From: an uncultured Bacteroidales bacterium
GTDB lineage: Bacteria; Bacteroidota; Bacteroidia; Bacteroidales; Paludibacteraceae
NCBI GenBank assembly: GCA_937891905.1
Contig: CALATT010000053.1
Location: 1 to 37,400 of the forward strand
Length of the DNA stretch: 37,400 nt
Direction: 5' to 3'
Shown here: positions 24,224 to 33,144 of the stretch, one piece after another
Layout of the letters: each line of letters starts with the position of its first letter
Position numbering within the stretch: the first letter of the stretch is position 1
Position numbers and translations under genes: made by a program
Notes under the pieces: generated by a model
The model's database searches: none
The model's input: only the letters and a program-made list of their open reading frames with translations
What the model was told of the DNA's origin: nothing

Positions 24224-26017
24224 TTATAGCACAATGGTGATTTGTTCGTTATCACCCTTTAGGGTGTATGTGCCTGTGCTCAGTTGGATTTTTTGTGGTG
24301 CTGCAGTAGTAGCATTCCATTGCTGTACTACTATGCCTGCTGCATTGGTAATGGTGAGTTGTTGTGCGGCGGATACAGATATCTGTATATTTGCATTTGA
24401 TTCGCTAATACATACCACATGTATCGTAGCGGCAGGGAGAGGAGGTTCTGGATCTTGCTCCTCTGGTGCAGTAGAAGAGATCGTGACATTACCTGCAGTA
24501 TTACTGGTATTACAGAAGAGCACATAGAGGTTCCCCTCGTCATCCACTCTGCTTGCCCATTCGCTTACTGTAGCAGCAGGGATAGTGAGTGATCCTTTTC
24601 GGGTGATACTCTTTGCGTAAACAACATGGGTATTGGTGGCATTATTTGGGAATCCACAGGTATCACCGATAAACATTGGACATGCTGCATCAATAGCAGA
24701 TTTGATGGTGATATCTCCGCCTTTCCATTTCGAATAGGCCAGTTTATGATATACCAATCCAAGTTTAGAGCGCTCTATTTTTAATTGCCCCTTTGGTAGT
24801 TCTGACCATTTTTTAGCACACTCGGAAGGATACCATATATTAGGGGTGACGGTGGTATTATCGTTTGTTTCAAAACGCACATAGAGGTATTTGCCTGATG
24901 ATTTTGCCCATAATGCTTCCATCTGTTGGGATGTGAGTTGAAGTGTGTGTCCCTCTTCCGATGCGGTGAATTGATACGATGCTAATGCTGTCTCAGGTGT
25001 GAAAGCGGCCGTAGCGCCGACATGCATTTTAAGTATATAGTTTGTTGGACTATCGAATTGAATATCAGCGGTATCTTTTCTGAGCGCGTATAGTGTGTGA
25101 ATGTCCTTGGCTTGTACATCTTCCGCTTTTCCATATTGGAGCAGAATGGCTCCGCCGTCTGGTGGTGCTACGGGAATGCGCTCTATCTTGAGTACACCTG
25201 TACCATTGGAGTAGAATTTACCATAGTACATACCTGCTTGTGCATTCTCAAAACTTGCATAGTATTTGATTTGCGCTGCGGTATAGCAGGCTGTATCCCC
25301 TGGTTGCATCTCAATCCGATCTACAATGCGCTCATCTGTGTAATCAGTAGGGTCAATACCACAGGTATTGGCTATGGCTACAGATACAGGTGCTGTGCCT
25401 TGCCAGATGTATCGAATAGAGTCCTCCGTCCATTGGATATATGGTAAGATTACATGGCGATCTTTGTCTTGTGGTAGCACATTGATGGTATCGCCCAATT
25501 TGGTGAACTTACCGCCGTCCATACAATCGGAAAACTCTGTATCAGGCACCATGCTGAGTGTTCCTGCAGACTTGAAGGTCACCTTCACATATACCTCTAC
25601 ATTATAGCTAATACCGGCTTGTAATAGCAAGTCTCTATAGCGCTTACCCATACTGATGCAGTAGGCACCATCTTCGAGCACCAAGACAGGTTTGTGTGGC
25701 ATGTCGAAAGTGACACCAGTGGTGTTGTTTTTGCAGAAGAGGCTGCAAAGAATGCTATCTTCGTACACGCCAGGTATGCAAGTGAAGTCCATCTCTACAT
25801 CCGGTGCGGGCAGGTCGATGTTTACAGGTGTGAAGCATACTTTGACGGGTAAGTCGAAGGTCTTGGCTACATACCAAACGGTTTTAGGACCATTGATGGT
25901 CTCGGTATAATCCTTGCCTAAAGGAATGGCGTCATAGCACGAAGTGCCTGTGGCGGCATTCATTGTCATTGCTCCTATCAGGAGCATTAGACTCAATATT
26001 GCTTTTCTTATCATCAT
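24224..26017 (-). CDS. Secreted protein with T9SS-like C-terminal domain
   Basis: The start at 26017 is chosen because MMIRKAILSLMLLIGAMTM is a signal peptide. The open frame to 26170 only reads across the upstream gene. The 597-residue product begins after cleavage with TSCYDAIPLGKDY and KTVWYVAKTFDL, the same Cys/WY module type as in the 2091-residue protein. A second such segment is around ECAKKWSELPKGQLKIERSK. The last 70 residues (QQLTITNAAGIVVQQW, STGTYTL, final ITIVL) look like a T9SS type A sorting domain. Function is unknown; co-secretion with the neighbouring proteins is inference. The gap to the 277-residue gene is 14 nt. Confidence 0.75.
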   Translation of the reverse strand: MMIRKAILSLMLLIGAMTMNAATGTSCYDAIPLGKDYTETINGPKTVWYVAKTFDLPVKVCFTPVNIDLPAPDVEMDFTCIPGVYEDSILCSLFCKNNTTGVTFDMPHKPVLVLEDGAYCISMGKRYRDLLLQAGISYNVEVYVKVTFKSAGTLSMVPDTEFSDCMDGGKFTKLGDTINVLPQDKDRHVILPYIQWTEDSIRYIWQGTAPVSVAIANTCGIDPTDYTDERIVDRIEMQPGDTACYTAAQIKYYASFENAQAGMYYGKFYSNGTGVLKIERIPVAPPDGGAILLQYGKAEDVQAKDIHTLYALRKDTADIQFDSPTNYILKMHVGATAAFTPETALASYQFTASEEGHTLQLTSQQMEALWAKSSGKYLYVRFETNDNTTVTPNIWYPSECAKKWSELPKGQLKIERSKLGLVYHKLAYSKWKGGDITIKSAIDAACPMFIGDTCGFPNNATNTHVVYAKSITRKGSLTIPAATVSEWASRVDDEGNLYVLFCNTSNTAGNVTISSTAPEEQDPEPPLPAATIHVVCISESNANIQISVSAAQQLTITNAAGIVVQQWNATTAAPQKIQLSTGTYTLKGDNEQITIVL

Positions 26018-26021
26018 ATTA

Positions 26022-26063
26022 GTATTCAGTTTTAGCTCTTGACTCTCAGCTTTCCACTTTTTA
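26022..26063. repeat. Heptamer array, 6 units, over a gene end
   Basis: The units GTATTCA, GTTTTAG, CTCTTGA, CTCTCAG, CTTTCCA and CTTTTTA run at a 7-nt period. The array covers the last nine codons and stop of the 277-residue gene and reaches almost to the start of the next gene at 26017. Confidence 0.6.
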
Positions 26064-26865
26064 TCACCGCATAGGCTGCGGAGAGGATAGCCATGAAAAG
26101 CCATGGCGTAGGTCCGACAGGCACATATGGGTCTGTTCCCTTTACAATAACCCAGCCATGACCATCCCACTCGTAGGTTTTTCCATTCAGTGTTATAGTA
26201 GTACCAGTAGGCGGATTATTCACCCATTCCTCTTTCTCTTCATCCCAATAAGTATTATTCACCCATTTCTCGTTCTCTTCATCCCAATAGAAAATATTGC
26301 CATCTACTTCTTTAGTCTCACCATTATATGAACCATCTCCGTTGGCTTGTATGCGTCTTGGTCCATTTACTCCGCTGTTATATCCTTGTGCGGAAGGAGT
26401 GGCAGCGAGAGAAGGTGTGGCGAGTGCCAAGGTAGGCATTGATACGGATGCACCGCCGTAGGTTATTCCTCTGCGTGATGAGCCTACACCGTTTGTAGTA
26501 GCTATGCCGCCGCCAGCACCAGAACCGCCACCCGAACCAATCGTGCGCACTTGTGCTGAAGAAGTGGTGTGGATAGTGAATGAGGATGGTGAAGTGTGTA
26601 GGGTGTAGGGCGTAGCGTGTGGAACCGAACCACTTGTCATAGGTACCGCCACTGCGGTGCGACGCAGTGAGGGCGACTGCACCATAGGCGGCATCGAGGT
26701 CGCTTTGGACTGCGTGCCATATGTGACATGCGAGGTGGTATATCGGTGTTCTGCTCCGAAAGTCTCTACCTCGCGATAGAGATGTATCACCCCTTGGATC
26801 AGCAGCGCGATGGCTAATGCTCCGAGTAATAAAAAGAGTTTACTATGATTATAATAATTTCTCAT
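26032..26865 (-). CDS. Envelope protein with two membrane segments and WDEE repeat
   Basis: A 277-residue protein of unknown function. It has an N-terminal membrane segment (about 9-27, LFLLLGALAIALLIQGVIHL). A long low-complexity region rich in S, T, A and G follows (about 35-165, including SGGGSGAGGG). Then comes a duplicated 14-residue unit, YWDEENEKWVNNT and YWDEEKEEWVNNP (about 193-221), with a third degenerate copy at YEWDGHGWV. A second hydrophobic segment lies near the C-terminus (PTPWLFMAILSAAYAVI) with a short basic tail. The layout fits a bitopic envelope protein. The last codons lie inside a heptamer array, so the true ancestral C-terminus may differ. Confidence 0.6.
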   Translation of the reverse strand: MRNYYNHSKLFLLLGALAIALLIQGVIHLYREVETFGAEHRYTTSHVTYGTQSKATSMPPMVQSPSLRRTAVAVPMTSGSVPHATPYTLHTSPSSFTIHTTSSAQVRTIGSGGGSGAGGGIATTNGVGSSRRGITYGGASVSMPTLALATPSLAATPSAQGYNSGVNGPRRIQANGDGSYNGETKEVDGNIFYWDEENEKWVNNTYWDEEKEEWVNNPPTGTTITLNGKTYEWDGHGWVIVKGTDPYVPVGPTPWLFMAILSAAYAVIKSGKLRVKS

Positions 26866-27020
26866 TATTTTTTTATGTAATTGTACCTTAATATTCAGTT
26901 ATCGCGTTCGGCAATTAGTCGCAAAGGTCCATACCACTCCGCTAAATGGACGGGCTCCTAATGCCTCCGCTCTTAACTCGGACTATCGCTTGCGCTAGCA
27001 GTCCTCGTTAGTATTATATT

Positions 27021-27055
27021 GAGTTATCAGTTATCAGTGGTCAGTTATCAGCGGT
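27021..27055. repeat. Heptamer array CAGTTAT, 5 units
   Basis: The units are GAGTTAT, CAGTTAT, CAGTGGT, CAGTTAT and CAGCGGT, at an exact 7-nt period. Confidence 0.85.
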
Positions 27056-27064
27056 CTAATAATG

Positions 27065-27092
27065 GTACTCTGTACTCACTACTCACTACTCT
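27065..27092. repeat. Heptamer array GTACTCA, 4 units
   Basis: The units are GTACTCT, GTACTCA, CTACTCA and CTACTCT. The sequence is unrelated to the array 10 nt away, but the 7-nt period is the same. Confidence 0.8.
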
Positions 27093-27111
27093 GTGTTTAT
27101 TTATCATTATA

Positions 27112-30100
27112 CTACTTATTGATCACTAACTTGGCTGTTTGGCCGCCGACGCTGAGCATATATACTCCAGCGCATGGCGCAGGCACAATCACTTCCGCTG
27201 TGGTAGCAGCAGTGGTATAAATCATATGTCCTACTGCGTCGAAGACATAGATAGGTGTGCCTTGTTCTACTCCGCTGATAGCGATATTATTGCCAATAGC
27301 ATATATGTTATAATCGGTTTGTGTGTTGTCAATACCTGTTGCTATCTGTGGTGCTTTGAAGCGTCCATTGAGCACAAAGCGCCCTTTGGCAGTACCTGCA
27401 TTAGCGTGGCATGTGTAGTCATCCATGAGCAAGTCGGTTCGTTCGCCTGTCTCGTTGTCTGCCAACCAGAGGTATTCGAGACGATTGAGGAACTTGTTCT
27501 CTCGTAGCGAGAAAGTCAGTTCTTGCGCTGCTGGACTATATACAACGAGGTCTATTCCGTTTTCTAATAGACTATCTGCTATACCTGCGAATGCCATGTC
27601 TCCATACGCGTGTGTGCTATATATAATAGGACGCGCAGCTGTGAGGGACTGTTTTGCTACATCGATTCCCGTCTTGTATGTCTGCTCGAAGCGTGTAGGG
27701 TGCACAAAGAGACTGGTTTCGTCTCCTTCGCCATAGGCGTCGAAGATATCGAGGTGTACCCACTCTGTCTCTGTGAGCGCTTCGGCTGCTGACTGCTTAC
27801 GCGGTGCGGCAGCGATAGTAGAAACAGAGAAGTAGAGTTTTTCCTCACCTTCGCTTGCTTGATAAGCAAAAGGTATAGCAGGGGGAATGACAGTAGGTTT
27901 CACTTGAGTGTACGAACCATCCGGTTGCTGCCAAGAAACCGTGATGCCCTTAGTTGGGTCACTTGGGTCATACTCTACTTTATACACATCGGTGTATGGT
28001 GAGCATAGTATATTCCATCCCGCGTCTGCTGCGCCTGCCGCACCTGTGGCAGCGGTCATCCCTACAGAAGTTGCAGTAGTAGGTAATGTCACAGGGAATA
28101 GGTACTCGCGGTAGTACTTGCTGCCCGAACGCAGTTCGTATCCTTTCGATGCTTCAATATCCACATCCGAATAGGTTTTGCCATCTCCATTCACACCGAT
28201 ATTGTCCCAGTTGGTACCTGTAGGACCTGTAACTCCTTCTTCTGCACGGCGCGCTGTGTTATATTCGCGTAACTGCCAAGCATTGCCATAAGGTGCTACT
28301 GTAGAAGCCACGGCTGCGCTGGTGCCATCTGAAAGCACCACATTAGCGGTGTTGGAACCTGCAGGTATAGCAAAGAGGTGGAAGTCGGTATCTCGTGCTA
28401 TACGGCTGTAATAAACTTGTCCTGCAATGGTGCCATTATTGGTCAGTATTGCAGCATCAAAAGGCGTAGTGCGGAGTACTAATTTACCTGCGGTCAGCTT
28501 GCCGGCCACTTTCAGTTCTGCACCCGGTGCTACATATATTTCCTTAGCCGATGCAGTACCGTCGATGCTCAGCGTTCCGCTCTTAACAAAGACAATTCTG
28601 TTTTCATCAGTGTCGCTCAAGGTGGCGTCACTTGTATTGTATACAAATGGTACTTTGTAGATGTGGCTGCTGATGATATTACCCTCTTGGTCTTTTACTA
28701 CTATCGGCATGTCTGCATTTGGTTCTTCGCTATAAGGAATAACGAGAGTGCGGTCTGCTTTACGCGCAGTCTTTTCGTATGGGGTGCCATTGATTGTATA
28801 TGGCCATCCGCTGGATGCCCAACCATTAGCATTGATGGTGAGAGTCTGGTTTGTATTGTCTGCATCTACGATGTCTAATGGAGTGCCTACTATATTTAGT
28901 GTCCATTGTGCGTAGTAAGTCACATTGTTGTCCACAATGGTCTCTGTGGTGATTTGTGTTCCGTTAATTTTCTCTGTAAACCATCCCACAAAAGTATAGC
29001 CTGTTTTTGTCGGTATAGGTAGCGATTCGGAGAAATAGAGACTCAATGGTTCTCCTCTTCCCACTATAGTGGTAGTAGGTTCTATTGTACCACCATTAGC
29101 ATTCCATGTGATAGTTCTTTTGCATCTCCAACGACCTAATTCACTATCATATGTATAGGTGTTCTTTGCTTCTGAACCTGCCGTTTGGGTATAATGATAG
29201 GTTGGATTTTTGCCTTCATCGTTATGCAACTGGGCGGGAATAAATAATGTAGTATATGTTGAAGTGATTTTTGCACTGAGCATGTTTCCTTCGATTGCGT
29301 TCAAATGGTGAACGGTGTAAGTCTCTGAACAAGTATTGCCGTTTGGAAATGTTACCTTACCAGCACCAGTACTACAGATGTTTGCTAATCCGGGAGAAAC
29401 ATATAGATTGCCATCCACAATTAGTTCCCCGTCCACTTGTAGAGTGGCGTCCTCAACAGTTGTTCGTATAGGAGGATTGGCTGTGAATTTTAATTTATCA
29501 CCAGACACGGTGGCGGGCTTGCCTGTGGTTGTGGCATAAGGTATAGTATAACATAGTGGTGCAACCGCAGTATTGGGTGAAGAGGCAAAAACAAAACCAG
29601 TTTTCCAATCGTCTTTGTCATACACAAACAAACTTTTACCTGTAGCTATTATTACTTTTGCTTTTGGGTCAACCGTGACCTTATTGTCAGCATTCATTAT
29701 TAAGTTTGCATTGATGGTCAATTCGCCTGATTCTATGTGTGCTACTATGTTGTTCGTAAAAGGTAATAAGTAATCCTCTGTTTTTATATCAAGATCCATC
29801 AATATTCTGATACTTGTGCTAAAATTGTCGACACTTGTAGTTCCTCCGATTTTGTACACTTGTCTATCGTTGACAGCGTCATATCTTTTTTCAACATAAG
29901 AATTTTCGCTATTGATATTGAATAGGGAACCCCCATTTCCTATGATTGGAAGTTCATTCATTGGAGCAGCTGTAACGCCATCTCCTACTAAGGCTCCTGT
30001 AGTGAGAATGGCATTAGCATACTCTTTTGCTCCAAACTCAAACCGTAATGGAGTCTCAATGTTTTGAATATAGTATTGGCTAAATGGAAAAATTTTATAT

Positions 30101-31812
30101 GTTCCTCTATCTGAGTACATTGCTTTTGTGCGGCTTCCTCCTTGGTAATCGGTAATTTGAAAACTCTCATAAACTACAGCACCATTATAGGCATTTATCA
30201 AACTTTCATCAGACCCTGTCACGCGTCCCCAAGCATATAAGTAAGCCCCAGATTGTAAATTAATCTTGCTTCCTTTTTGCATTATTATTTCTCCAAACCC
30301 TTGATATATGGCTCCATTATTTCCTACTTTAGGAGTAGAGGATTGTTGTTTTGAAACTTGCTGAGCAGAGACCTCAATATTTCCATTCGCTATAATTGTT
30401 ACGCCTTCTGACAAAGTTAGAAATCGGTAAACTTTACAATTAGCAGCAATGAAATCAAGATCCAATACTTGTTCTACATTCTTTCCTTTAGGTTCACTAT
30501 TATCACTATGTGGTATCCATAATGTCACACCACTTGGGATGGTGTATTCTGTGGCTGTTTTGCCTTTGGGAATACTTGTGCAAAGTTCACCATCTACAAG
30601 CGGATATAGTGTACCATCTTCTTTGGGCAGTACCACATTTAACGATAAAGATAGGGCTTTTTCACAAGCCTCGTTCAAGTTCCAAAATTGTTTCTTCTCC
30701 TTGTCGTCTTTAATAATAAACAATGCCGCATTTGCAGGAATGAACTTGGCATAGATGGTCGTTGGTACTGTAAATTTCTTTGACCAAGGTGATTCATATG
30801 ACAAATATTTTTCTTTATCACCATCTTTCTCGTACCATCCAAAGAATTTATAGTCCGAAGCGGGGGTTGCTGTTAGTGTGATTTGTTTGGATGTTGTAAT
30901 AGAACCGTCTATGGTGCTAATAGTTTCTGGTTGAGTTTCATCAGTATCATAAGTATAAGTACCATTCTTTGCGGCTTTTAGAGTGATTGTTTGCGGCTTA
31001 GGAGGAGCGAAATGGGCATAATACATCACTCTGTAGGGAGAATCTTCTGATTGGTAACTGTTATTCTCACTAGTACCATAACTTTCGAAGCCATCCCCGC
31101 CGCCACCAATTACAACTGATTCTTTAATGATAAGGCCATCTTCATTGAGATTTTCTCCGTATAATTCATTAGGTTTGGTTGTTGGTGTTGTATTCCCGTC
31201 CCACTTTACGACTTTTGTCCATCCATAAAACTCACAGACACTTTCTGGTGCTACATTGGCTTCGACTTTAACATTTAGTGTGTGACGATTTTTTATAATA
31301 ATAGAATTGTTTCCGGAATAATCACTGTTTTTAGTCCATTCACCAGAGTTCCATTTGATACTTACCGAAGAACCATTTAGGTTTTCAGTGTTAATAGGAT
31401 TAGTTTCAGGTTTGGTTGCAGAGATTTTTGCCGAATATGTAGTGCCGTCAGTTGCTGAACCTCCTATTGGCGTTCCGCTTAAAGTTACACTTCCATATTC
31501 GCTTAGGTTGTCAGTTATCGGTTTTCCATCCTTATTCCATACAATTACTTGCGCATGCACTTCTGCATAATCAGTTTTGTTGTTGTAAGTTGTGCTGCAC
31601 CCACTTTCCTTCCAGTGGCTTCTTCTTGGGCCGGTGATATAGGTGGAGTCGTTGGGGTTGCCTATGTTTTCGCCTTCTTCGGCTGGGGTGAAGGACATAC
31701 CTATCGTGCAAAATACAGCCAATAGCAAAGTAGCAGATAGCACTGCTAACTTAGTTGTGTTTAAAAATGCCATTTGCTTATTAGCACCCAAAGTATTCTC
31801 TTTGTTTTTCAT
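27112..31812 (-). CDS. Large InlB B-repeat surface protein with T9SS C-terminal domain
   Basis: A 1566-residue protein. The signal peptide has a long n-region (hydrophobic core about 20-42, LAVLSATLLLAVFCTIGMSF). A beta-rich part with several WYEKDG and YYAHFAPP-like elements follows. At about 900-970 there is a Listeria-Bacteroides (Flg_new/InlB B) repeat: ITWNANGGTIEPTT, GYTFVGWFTE, VTYYAQWTL. Another degenerate copy (SDYKFFGWYEKDG, TTIYAKFIP) lies at about 315-355. The C-terminus has IYVFDAVGHMIYTT, CAGVYMLSV and final AKLVINK, a T9SS type A-like sorting domain. It is probably exposed on the surface. A strong GGAGG ribosome site precedes the start at 31812; an internal Met at residue 14 is less likely for that reason. 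Confidence 0.8.
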   Translation of the reverse strand: MKNKENTLGANKQMAFLNTTKLAVLSATLLLAVFCTIGMSFTPAEEGENIGNPNDSTYITGPRRSHWKESGCSTTYNNKTDYAEVHAQVIVWNKDGKPITDNLSEYGSVTLSGTPIGGSATDGTTYSAKISATKPETNPINTENLNGSSVSIKWNSGEWTKNSDYSGNNSIIIKNRHTLNVKVEANVAPESVCEFYGWTKVVKWDGNTTPTTKPNELYGENLNEDGLIIKESVVIGGGGDGFESYGTSENNSYQSEDSPYRVMYYAHFAPPKPQTITLKAAKNGTYTYDTDETQPETISTIDGSITTSKQITLTATPASDYKFFGWYEKDGDKEKYLSYESPWSKKFTVPTTIYAKFIPANAALFIIKDDKEKKQFWNLNEACEKALSLSLNVVLPKEDGTLYPLVDGELCTSIPKGKTATEYTIPSGVTLWIPHSDNSEPKGKNVEQVLDLDFIAANCKVYRFLTLSEGVTIIANGNIEVSAQQVSKQQSSTPKVGNNGAIYQGFGEIIMQKGSKINLQSGAYLYAWGRVTGSDESLINAYNGAVVYESFQITDYQGGSRTKAMYSDRGTYKIFPFSQYYIQNIETPLRFEFGAKEYANAILTTGALVGDGVTAAPMNELPIIGNGGSLFNINSENSYVEKRYDAVNDRQVYKIGGTTSVDNFSTSIRILMDLDIKTEDYLLPFTNNIVAHIESGELTINANLIMNADNKVTVDPKAKVIIATGKSLFVYDKDDWKTGFVFASSPNTAVAPLCYTIPYATTTGKPATVSGDKLKFTANPPIRTTVEDATLQVDGELIVDGNLYVSPGLANICSTGAGKVTFPNGNTCSETYTVHHLNAIEGNMLSAKITSTYTTLFIPAQLHNDEGKNPTYHYTQTAGSEAKNTYTYDSELGRWRCKRTITWNANGGTIEPTTTIVGRGEPLSLYFSESLPIPTKTGYTFVGWFTEKINGTQITTETIVDNNVTYYAQWTLNIVGTPLDIVDADNTNQTLTINANGWASSGWPYTINGTPYEKTARKADRTLVIPYSEEPNADMPIVVKDQEGNIISSHIYKVPFVYNTSDATLSDTDENRIVFVKSGTLSIDGTASAKEIYVAPGAELKVAGKLTAGKLVLRTTPFDAAILTNNGTIAGQVYYSRIARDTDFHLFAIPAGSNTANVVLSDGTSAAVASTVAPYGNAWQLREYNTARRAEEGVTGPTGTNWDNIGVNGDGKTYSDVDIEASKGYELRSGSKYYREYLFPVTLPTTATSVGMTAATGAAGAADAGWNILCSPYTDVYKVEYDPSDPTKGITVSWQQPDGSYTQVKPTVIPPAIPFAYQASEGEEKLYFSVSTIAAAPRKQSAAEALTETEWVHLDIFDAYGEGDETSLFVHPTRFEQTYKTGIDVAKQSLTAARPIIYSTHAYGDMAFAGIADSLLENGIDLVVYSPAAQELTFSLRENKFLNRLEYLWLADNETGERTDLLMDDYTCHANAGTAKGRFVLNGRFKAPQIATGIDNTQTDYNIYAIGNNIAISGVEQGTPIYVFDAVGHMIYTTAATTAEVIVPAPCAGVYMLSVGGQTAKLVINK

Positions 31813-31814
31813 AA

Positions 31815-31823
31815 ATTCCTCCT
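31815..31823 (-). promoter_or_regulatory. Strong Shine-Dalgarno of the 1566-residue protein
   Basis: AGGAGGAAT on the minus strand lies 2 nt from the ATG at 31812, with GGAGG 5 nt from it. This supports 31812 as the start. It is one of only two strong sites in the window, both before surface-protein genes. Confidence 0.7.
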
Positions 31824-31907
31824 TTTTTATACACCGAAATAGTGCATTTAATGGCTTACAAAAAGTGTGCCGTTTTTTTACTGCTTATATGCGTTATTTT
31901 TTTTGTA

Positions 31908-32765
31908 TCATTCGTTCTTCTTGAATGGTAATTCGTCTTTTGGCGTGATGTGGTCAATGGCTTTCTCGCTACTGATGACCGAGCGACCAAGACGCTGCTC
32001 TATATCTGCGCGAGCATTGCGCGCCACTTCTGCTCCGTCTTTTGCTACATGAGCAGCCTCTACTATTCCTTCTGGATTGCGCTCTTTGCTTAGGTCGGTA
32101 GCCGTCTGTTCGGCTAAGGCATTAAGTAGCAATTCCATATTAGTCATGTTATCGCGGAGGTTCTGACTGGTTAGTCCCTTATGCTCTTTGTACTCGCGCG
32201 TAGTCATACCGCTCCAAATCTTACTCATTAGGTCCGTCAGTACCGCATAGTCAGACTCGTTCTCTACGCCACTGCGTTTCCATTCATCCGTTAGCCCCTT
32301 GCGTATCTCAATAGTCTTGATGCGCTGATTGATCCAACTCTCAGAATACCCCAAACGACGATAGTCTCTAACGGCTTGCTCTATGCTGCGCTCTGGGTCT
32401 TGCAGTTGATAGAAGCGCTCACTTCCTACTTGTGCTAACCATCGCTTGATTGGCTCTGCTTTCTTGGATGGGATGGATTGTATGATGCGCAAAATACCCT
32501 CTAAATCAGCTACATCGGTTTCTCTTCTTTTTCCATCGCTTGCTATGAGTTTCAACTGGTTACAATTTGTAACCGGTTCAGCCCCCTCCTTTATAAGACG
32601 ATGTTTGAGCACCTTCCAGTAATTACGAGCTAGTTGGTAATCACCATTCTCAGTCAATACACTTACTACATCCACCACGGAAAAATAATATTTCTCCTGC
32701 TGATCATCCCATACAACACGGATTTTCGTGCCGTCAAATAGTTTTATCAAGTCGTGTGTTGCCAT
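31908..32765 (-). CDS. BRO-N / DinD-like protein
   Basis: The start at 32765 is chosen because MATHDLIKLFDGTKIRVVWD is the usual N-terminus of BRO-N domain proteins; the open frame further upstream reads into a G-rich spacer. The product has 285 residues. Residues about 1-110 are the BRO-N antirepressor-type domain (YYFSVVDVVSVLTE, ARNYWKVLKHRL, TDVADLEGILRIIQSIP). The C-terminal half resembles DinD-like proteins (GLTSQNLRDNMTNMELLLNA, ARADIEQRLGRSVIS). Such genes occur in phages and as stand-alone chromosomal genes in Bacteroidales. No other phage gene is nearby, so it is probably a stand-alone or relic gene. A DNA-binding or SOS-linked role is inferred from the family only. Confidence 0.85.
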   Translation of the reverse strand: MATHDLIKLFDGTKIRVVWDDQQEKYYFSVVDVVSVLTENGDYQLARNYWKVLKHRLIKEGAEPVTNCNQLKLIASDGKRRETDVADLEGILRIIQSIPSKKAEPIKRWLAQVGSERFYQLQDPERSIEQAVRDYRRLGYSESWINQRIKTIEIRKGLTDEWKRSGVENESDYAVLTDLMSKIWSGMTTREYKEHKGLTSQNLRDNMTNMELLLNALAEQTATDLSKERNPEGIVEAAHVAKDGAEVARNARADIEQRLGRSVISSEKAIDHITPKDELPFKKNE

Positions 32766-32908
32766 GTTGTTTTTTATTGACAAGGGTGTTAAATATTCTA
32801 CTTCTTTTGTGGTGTGTAAAGTGTTGCTCAAGGCTTGTTTTGCCGCGTATGAGCGCATATCTCCGCATGTGCGCAATTTGAGACCAAAACGCCCCTCGCG
32901 CCCCTTTC

Positions 32909-32918
32909 GGGGGGGGGG
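32909..32918. repeat. G10 homopolymer in a 5' leader
   Basis: Ten G in a row follow CCCCTTTC. On the transcribed minus strand this makes C10-GAAA-GGGG, which can fold into a very stable tetraloop hairpin. It lies between the promoter and the start of the BRO-N gene. A count error from sequencing is possible. Confidence 0.8.
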
Positions 32919-32950
32919 TAAAATTGGAGTCTTCGCATTAAAATCGATGG

Positions 32951-32982
32951 CAAAATTACACTTTTTCTTTCAATCATGCAAA
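32951..32982 (-). promoter_or_regulatory. Bacteroides-type promoter of the BRO-N gene
   Basis: On the minus strand TTTG (32982-32979), 20 nt, then TAATTTTG (32958-32951) fits the consensus. It gives a leader of about 180 nt that contains the G10/C10 hairpin. Confidence 0.75.
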
Positions 32983-33144
32983 TGTTTCTGAAGAAAAACT
33001 TCTTTTTGTAAACTACATATGGCAAAATGGTGAAAAAGGTTGAGGTTTTGTTGAAAAGTGCAGTAATTAATTTTGAGATTGACAAAAATAAAGAAAATAA
33101 AATAAAAATAGAGAAAAACACTTTTTTAGGTAATCAAAAACGAC

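Larger units (their letters stand above)
26866..27111. other. Spacer with hairpins and two heptamer arrays
   Basis: No gene is seen. GTCCAT/ATGGAC (26927-26932 with 26946-26951) and GGACT/AGTCC (26980-26984 with 27000-27004, with CGC-TT-GCG inside) can form hairpins in a GC-richer block at 26897-27010. Two heptamer arrays follow at 27021-27055 and 27065-27092. Confidence 0.6.

Noticed and set aside
26018..26170. N-terminal extension of the 597-residue protein
   Set aside because: It overlaps the end of the upstream gene and lacks a signal; the Met at 26017 starts a good signal peptide.
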